In this document: positions 58,094 through 64,000 of the stretch, piece by piece
Layout of the letters: each line of letters opens with the position of its first letter
Numbering within the stretch: the first letter of the stretch is position 1
NCBI RefSeq assembly: GCF_011075055.1
Contig: NC_058137.1
Span: 4,206,771-4,270,770 of the forward strand
DNA from: Mangifera indica
Taxonomy: Eukaryota; Streptophyta; Magnoliopsida; Sapindales; Anacardiaceae
Direction: 5' to 3'
Length of the DNA: 64,000 bases
The notes under the pieces: generated by a model
The model's input: the letters and a program-made list of their open reading frames with translations, nothing else
The model's database searches: none
Told to the model about the DNA's origin: nothing
Made by a program: the position numbers and the translations under genes

Positions 58094-60216
58094 TTAAAGG
58101 CAAAACGAAAGCAGGAAAGTTAACATTGCAACGGTGTCAAAAGAATTACATCGAATCTTCCTTCTGCATTTTTGGTAATGCTCATTAGCATCATTATTCT
58201 TTTTTGCCTCACGACGTGCTCTCTTCACTCCTTTAGATTCGTTTTGTAACACCATGTCTCCAATCTGAAAGCAGCAGAAACATTAATTAGTGAAGATTGA
58301 TAATAATACAAAAGATAAGCACAGCCTAAAAATAAAGTAATTACACAAACAAAAATAGATGACAGGAACCAAATGAAAGGCTTAAGAGAAGTAATAAGGC
58401 AGAATAAGACATGGTTAAACATGAATCAATTACGAAAAATGAGACTATGTGCCCAGCAACAAATACTGTGTTGAACCTACAACCATCTCTTCCTCAACCC
58501 AAGTTGATGATTGATGTAATCATACAGTTAAAGGAGCAATTCTTACCTTCTGATCAGGAATATAAATCTTTCCAAATTTCCCTTGTATTGAATCATGACT
58601 AACATTTTTCACCTGCAATCAACAGAAAGGGTTTACCCATTAGTGACCTGTCTATTAATCCTCACATGGTAAAAAATAAATGCTACATAAAGAAAGAACT
58701 GTATAGACCTTCTTCTTGGGCTGATCTTTAGCTGTTTTCATGGCTTCTTTACATAGACTATCATTAGGAAGACAATGACAGCAAACAACAAAATCCATGG
58801 AGGGGCCTAATTCTACCAGTTCCATTCTTGGGACAATTGAACCAGACTTCTTCAGTTGCAGGGCACAGTGAGTAAAAAATACCCTATTTGAAGATACTGT
58901 TGTACATACATAAGCACGGTCCACCCCAGCAAGATTTAAGTTCTCAATGACCTGCACAAATGTGATCCATCCTCTTGTTACTATTCTGATTCATCCAAAT
59001 AAAAAGATGATCAAGATGTCAAGTGCAGCAGAGACATACTTCCCCCCGCAAAAGATCAACCAAAACTTCCTTCAAGTGCTTTAACCCTTCAACACTTTCA
59101 AATCCCTCCCAATAAAACAAATGAAGGGTTTTGACCCCACCTGTAGGGCTAGTTTCTTATCACATGTAAATGAGTTCATGGGTTTAAAGTTTTCAACCCC
59201 AACCTCTACAAGATCATAGATGTGGTGATCATAAGTTCGTCCAATAACAAGATTATCAGGCCGCTTCTTTGAGGTTGAACCATACTGCAAAACAAAAAAA
59301 TATTATATATCTCATTGGCAAAGTACAAATCAAAGGTAAACATCAATAAAGACAAAGGTTGCAAGATTACAAGAATATTAAGTGGATTCTAATATCTGAC
59401 TCATCCTCTGATTAACAAAACAAAAGAACACATTTTCATTAGTTTTTCAGGTAGTTCTATCAGAATGAAGTAGAGAAATGAAAAGAATTGGCTTTTCAAA
59501 AGTCCCAAATGGAGAAAATATGCTTTCACCATGACATCCAACTTAAGACAAGAATAAACCATAGTCAAATGCTCAAAACAGCTTTTCTTACCTAAAATCT
59601 GTTCTATTCAGATTTCCCACTCTCCTAACCACTGAATTCAAAACAGAGCCATTGGCAAAATTAGAATGACCTTATCTTAATACTCATATCATTTCACATG
59701 GAAAACTAACATAAAAGCATATTCAACTGAAAGTTTCAAAACAACATGCAATAAACTTACAATCATATCTACTACATAACAAAGAACACACAAACAAAGA
59801 CAGGCATCTGGAATTGGATTGAATTTTGATATCGAACTTACGATAAAGATACTGCAATCAGTTTTGAGTGAAAAGAACTCCAAAGAAGTTTCACCACCAC
59901 TTCAAATGGTCTAATGTCCTCATTCTTTCAAGTATATCTCAATGCACTTCCTTTCTTCAGAAGATAAAACTCTGTTAATACAGCATTTAAAGTGTTACTC
60001 GTCTTTGTACTTTGAAGTAAAAGTGTCTTCTTCCCAGTTTCTACCTGCAAATATATTTTATTAGAGTAATAATAATAATAAAACCCTTTACATTTTAATC
60101 AAACAAACACAACCCACAAAGCAAAATTAAATATTTTTTGAGCTTACAAGCTTTGGAGCACGTTTCTCAAGCTCACGCTTTACTCTGCCTTTCTTGGGAG
60201 TTTTTATTCTCAACAT
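58094..60216 (-). pseudogene. RPF2: RPF2-like ribosome production factor 2 (Brix domain), decayed
   Basis: RPF2 is a nucleolar Brix protein that, with RRS1, brings the 5S RNP into pre-60S ribosomes. Minus-strand exons, 5' to 3': 60148-60216, 59842-60044, 59040-59284, 58709-58951, 58547-58612, 58094-58264. The reading is clear: MLRIKTPKKGRVKRELEKRA, then KKRPDNLVIGRTYDHHIYDL, then KSGSIVPRMELVELGPSMDF, then QGKFGKIYIPDQK. Lesions: an in-frame TGA at 59928-59930 (ACT-TGA-AAG, where the family has Arg), a 1-base loss near 59900, and another near 59108 (FICFIG then GFESVEG). Codons in VVCCHCLPNDSLCKEAM read Cys where the family has Arg, four times. All splice sites remain, although one donor is GTCTAT. 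The C-terminal tail departs from the family. A sequencing fault is possible, but other long genes here are free of frameshifts. Confidence 0.85.
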
Positions 60217-60232
60217 GATTTTTCCTACATAA

Positions 60233-60594
60233 AGAAATCAAATGATGAAGTTAATTTCATCTTGATTTATAGTTAAATCGTGTTCTTTCTTTGTGGATAT
60301 TCCAAGATCATATGCCACTACAGCACCCAGATGCTCCGGAATATGCAACAATAATACTCAATCAAATTCAATTCACTATTTTATATCTTATTTTCAAAGC
60401 AACCTGATTTTCAGATGCAACTAATGCTTCAATGCTTACAAAAAATAAATAACTCCATATGACAAATGCCTCACAATGAAAAATTGAAAATGGACAAAAT
60501 AATATTGTTTTCAGCACTGTAGGCCACAAATGCAACCGTTTAATCTTTAAAAAAATAACTAAAGCTGAATGCAATCGTATATAAACATAAAATT

Positions 60595-60661
<67 letters not shown>

Positions 60662-61026
60662 TGAGTCAATAAGTCAACAATTCGAATATATATACAGAAA
60701 ACTGTTTATCATTCAAAAATCCAGAATAACTACTCAAAAACAACTTAAAATTATAAACTTAAAACCTCCAATAACTAAATGATCAAAAATAAAATTACAA
60801 ATAAGATTTCCTCTAATCAAACAAGCTAAATCCTATATCATGTTTATGCAGTAAACACAATGTTTCCACTCACCCTTCGAAAATCAGGCAAGGTGCTATA
60901 CACCTTATTGCGACTGGAGAGTAAAGTTTATGAGGTTAGGTCCTCACACAGATCTTCCAGGTTGAATTAGCTCAATATTTGCGACTGAGTTGGGCAGAAA
61001 GGAAATGTAAAAGATAGAAAACCATA
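60233..61026 (-). other. Probable 5' UTR intron of the RPF2-like gene
   Basis: On the minus strand, TTTTCAGAG/GTATGG at about 61026 is a strong donor, and TTTATGTAG/GAAAAATC at about 60232 is an acceptor, 16 bases before the ATG. No coding sequence lies between them. Confidence 0.5.
60600..60659. repeat. (TA)n microsatellite
   Basis: A TA tract of about 30 units, within the probable 5' UTR intron of the RPF2-like gene. Confidence 0.9.
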
Positions 61027-61029
61027 CCT

Positions 61030-61930
61030 CTGAAAACTCCGTCTCCTCAAATGAGTTTGAAGACGGATTGTAGACCGGCGTTGTCGCGTGACGGTATGAA
61101 AATATGACGAACAACAGCTGGGAGTCGTTGCCCGGCAGATTGGGACTGGGGGGAGCTAGTTTACGGCTTTGATACAGAGGATATGTTTGGGAAACAGAGG
61201 AAGTTAATCTTGGTGTATATTTTTCCTATCTGCATCAGGACAGGCGACCCTTAATTATAGTTTTGGGCCCGATCTGGCTTCGGGCTTAAACATAGACTGT
61301 CCAAACCCGAGACCAAAAATATTTTTGAACAAAAATTTCAGACCCAAAATTTGTTCAACGTGCACTGTTTGACATGCACGGTGAACCGCTAATAATGCAG
61401 CCCATGTTAACTCAACCCAGCCCAAATCCAAACTAATCCACCGCCTGCCGCATGTCTACCACCTGGCCTCCCCACCCTCAAAAATCAAAAGCTCTACATT
61501 GCGCCTTCGTTATTATAAAAAGGTGAACGATTTCACCTCTTTATCTTATCAATATACACAATTTCTTCCAATCTCTTTATTTGTTTCTTCAGACTCTATC
61601 TCCTCACTCTAGTTTTCCAATCTTGCCCTTCCCATCCGCGAAATTTCCCTTCAAGCCTTTCGCCTATTGTAATTTTTTTTTAATTCAATTATGTTCTCTG
61701 TACATGTATCAGGTTTTAGGGTTTTATCTTGATTCTGTTTGTATTAATACAAACTAGGTTTTAGGGTTTGTAATCTTTTTCTATGTGAGTGATATTGTAA
61801 TTTTATTTACTTTTTCTTGAATTGATGATCTCTGTGTAATGGTGAGAAGATTAATGAAGAAGAGTTTGTTAGAGATTGAGAGGAATTTGGGTTAGGTTTT
61901 TTTTTTTAAAATTTTCCTATTGTATTTAAA
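61030..61930. promoter_or_regulatory. Shared promoter region between RPF2-like and PCFS4 genes
   Basis: Head-to-head genes about 0.9 kb apart. A TATAAAA box for the rightward gene lies at 61514-61520, followed by a pyrimidine-rich leader of about 390 bases. No TATA box is evident on the leftward side. Confidence 0.55.
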
Positions 61931-63970
61931 ATGGAGAATCCGCGTAGATCATTCGATAGATCGGGTTTTGTTAAAAAACCGCGATTAACGGAAGATCCGA
62001 CCCGAAGCTTTACTCAGAGACCAGTCGTAGCACAAAGATTTAGTACGAGTAGAGATACGGAGGTCCATGAACGATCTGGTGATGCTTATCAGCCACAGCA
62101 GCCACACCAAGAGCTGGTGAGCCAATACAAGACGGCGCTTGCGGAACTGACCTTCAACTCGAAGCCTATAATAACTAATTTGACTATAATTGCCGGTGAG
62201 AATGTTCATGCCGCGAAAGCAATCGCAGCCACAGTCTGCGCTAATATTCTTGAGGTGAAATTCCAGTTTTACTGTAGCTGTTTATCTGTTCCATTGTTGT
62301 TTGAATTAATTGTACACAAGTTAGTAATGCTATTAAATAGAAAAAGGAAATTAGTATTACTGCTTTAATATTGTGTTTTTAAGTGAAATGGAAGATATAT
62401 AAATTGTAACTGTAAAGGGGGATTAATGAAATGTTTTATTGATGATTTATTTGCAAATTTGTTGTTCTGAGTTCAGTTTTCTGCAAATTCATTTAAGCGT
62501 ATTTGTGAGCTGATGTGATATTTGGAGTTCATATCCGATGTGAGGATATGAAGGAAGATGCACTGTAATGTGTTAATCCCTAATTGATGAATCATATTAG
62601 AGATGAGAACATGTGGACAGGTTTCAAAATGCATTGAACCAGATTTCTAAAACAAGTTATTTGATGGGATTAATTTTATTTATACCAGCGCTACATTATA
62701 TGTAGTAGATATGCTTGAGTTCACGTGCAAAGAGCCAACATGTCATAACCATATGGATATTGTAAAATGAGTTGTTCCAAGTTAAGCATCTCACTAAAGT
62801 TATTCCTTTATGTTAATTTTGATTTTTCACTATATTGTGATATATCCTGTTCACTTGTTCTTTCCCCTATCCCCAATTTGAATTCTCATATGGCAGTGAT
62901 CCTGAATATTGTCTGATCTTCCAAAGACAACATAAGAGGCACTATTCTTTGGTTTGTCATTTTCATCTTTTTGTATTGGTTCTCTAAGTTTGTTGGGAAA
63001 TACATTCTGTCAAATCTGAAGCCAAGATTTACTTCATGATTGAGAGATATGATTGAACGTAATACAGTATATGCTCTTTGTGATGTTAGCCTAAAGGCTC
63101 GATCCTGAGCAATTTGTTGTGGGGGAACGATACCGTAGAAATGGCATTTGTTCTTTTCCATTATTTTTTCTTTTTTCTTCTAATCTCTCCTTTTTGCTTT
63201 TCTTCAAAGAACTGTCAGCAAAAGTTCACTAGGTCTGCTAGAGGTTGATGATGTAGCTTCAATTGTTAAATTATGTAAGGTTGCAAAGGGGAGGACCTGT
63301 GATAAAATTGTTCATATTGTGTGCATGGCTGTTTGAAAGTGGATTAATTGATGTTGGAAGAGGAGACTGAAGTGAGGTAGCTGCTTGGAAAAAAGAACAA
63401 GGAGATAATATAAATTTAACCATCTATAATTAAGCCAGTTGCAAGGAAAGAGAAGTTAAAACAATGGTTTTAATGAGAGGAAAAAGGGTTATGGACAGTG
63501 CTTCGTAAATCAGTTTAGCAGGGTATGTTTGAGAATTAGGAAACCTAAAGGATTTTCTCTGTTCTGTTGAATGTTCTATGCATTGTGATTTTGTGGTTCT
63601 CATTATTGATAAATTATTTTTAATTAGCTTATGTTTATTTGCTATAGCTGTCTCAAGAACTCTACTAATATCTGGTTTCATATGATTTTTAGAGAAACAT
63701 TGCTCTTGCGTAACTCCAGTGGCTGGTTTTGATTTTCTTTATTTTTTCTCCAAGTTAGGGATTGGATTCAGGGATTCTGACTGGGAAACCTCAGTGTAAT
63801 ATTCACTTATTTGTTTGAAGAAATCTGGCTGTAGCATATCATATCTAATCATAAATAATTACTTACAGGTTCCCAGTGAGCAAAAGCTGCCATCTCTCTA
63901 TCTTTTAGATAGTATTGTAAAGAATATTGGAAGGGATTACATAAAACATTTTGCTCCCAGACTGCCAGAG
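61931..63970 (+). CDS. PCFS4: PCFS4/PCF11-like cleavage and polyadenylation factor, first two exons (3' partial)
   Basis: PCF11 proteins bind the phosphorylated RNA polymerase II C-terminal domain and the cleavage complex. In Arabidopsis PCFS4 promotes alternative polyadenylation of FCA and so flowering. Exon 1 (61931-62254, 108 codons) begins [18 protein letters not shown] and enters the CTD-interacting domain at about residue 62 ([19 protein letters not shown], then [16 protein letters not shown]). Exon 2 (63869-63970, 34 codons) reads [20 protein letters not shown] then [13 protein letters not shown] and ends at GTTAGA. Both exons are whole numbers of codons. The 1.6 kb intron between them has no further coding match. 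The rest of the CID and the zinc-finger part lie beyond the right edge. Confidence 0.9.
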
Positions 63971-64000
63971 GTTAGACATTATTTTTTCTTTTTGTGACCT

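Noticed and set aside
1..64000. CRISPR arrays, bacterial operons, phage genes or tRNA/rRNA genes
   Set aside because: No regular spacer arrays, no prokaryotic gene organisation and no cloverleaf or rRNA sequence was recognised.

Overview
The window is plant nuclear DNA, almost certainly from a eudicot. It has AT-rich, intron-dense genes with GT-AG splice sites, TATA-type promoters, plant-specific protein families, and abundant miniature transposons in introns and intergenic DNA. I do not claim a species. Every gene model was built by hand from splice sites and remembered family sequence. In each complete model the joined exons stay in frame.

Layout, left to right. (1) 373-3035, + strand: the C-terminal exons of a sterol C-14 reductase (FACKEL); its N-terminus lies left of the window. 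(2) 3036-13400: gene-poor, AT-rich DNA with MITEs, a hAT-type element and a decayed copia gag. (3) 14038-26960, + strand: a complete 19-exon ROS1/DEMETER-like 5-methylcytosine DNA glycosylase of 2065 residues, with a 3.3 kb last intron. (4) 27000-37600: intergenic DNA rich in MITEs and hAT elements. (5) 37706-50952, + strand: a complete 15-exon CTR1 Raf-like kinase (860 residues), the negative regulator of ethylene signalling. Its two largest introns carry hAT elements, a nested TRIM retrotransposon and a gypsy gag relic. (6) 53505-55869, + strand: a two-exon class A heat-shock factor, best matched to HSFA3 (505 residues). (7) 58094-60216, - strand: an RPF2-type ribosome biogenesis (Brix) gene with all introns in place, but with a stop codon, two 1-base losses and a cluster of apparent Arg-to-Cys changes. 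It looks like a decaying pseudogene. (8) 61931 to the right edge, + strand: the first two exons of a PCFS4/PCF11-like pre-mRNA cleavage and polyadenylation factor.

The genes are not an operon and share no single pathway. They are a neighbourhood of regulators: sterol synthesis, DNA demethylation, ethylene signalling, heat response, ribosome assembly and mRNA 3' processing. CTR1 and HSFA3 are also adjacent in Arabidopsis as I recall it, so that part looks like conserved microsynteny. RPF2 and PCFS4 are head to head across about 0.9 kb.

I found no convincing undescribed molecular system. The most interesting observations are the decayed RPF2 with its C-to-T signature, the TRIM nested in a hAT element inside CTR1, the triplicated basic module in the ROS1-like protein, upstream ORFs on CTR1 and HSFA3, a GC-AG intron with a duplicated exon end in FACKEL, and an interleaved inverted repeat at 57513-57568.
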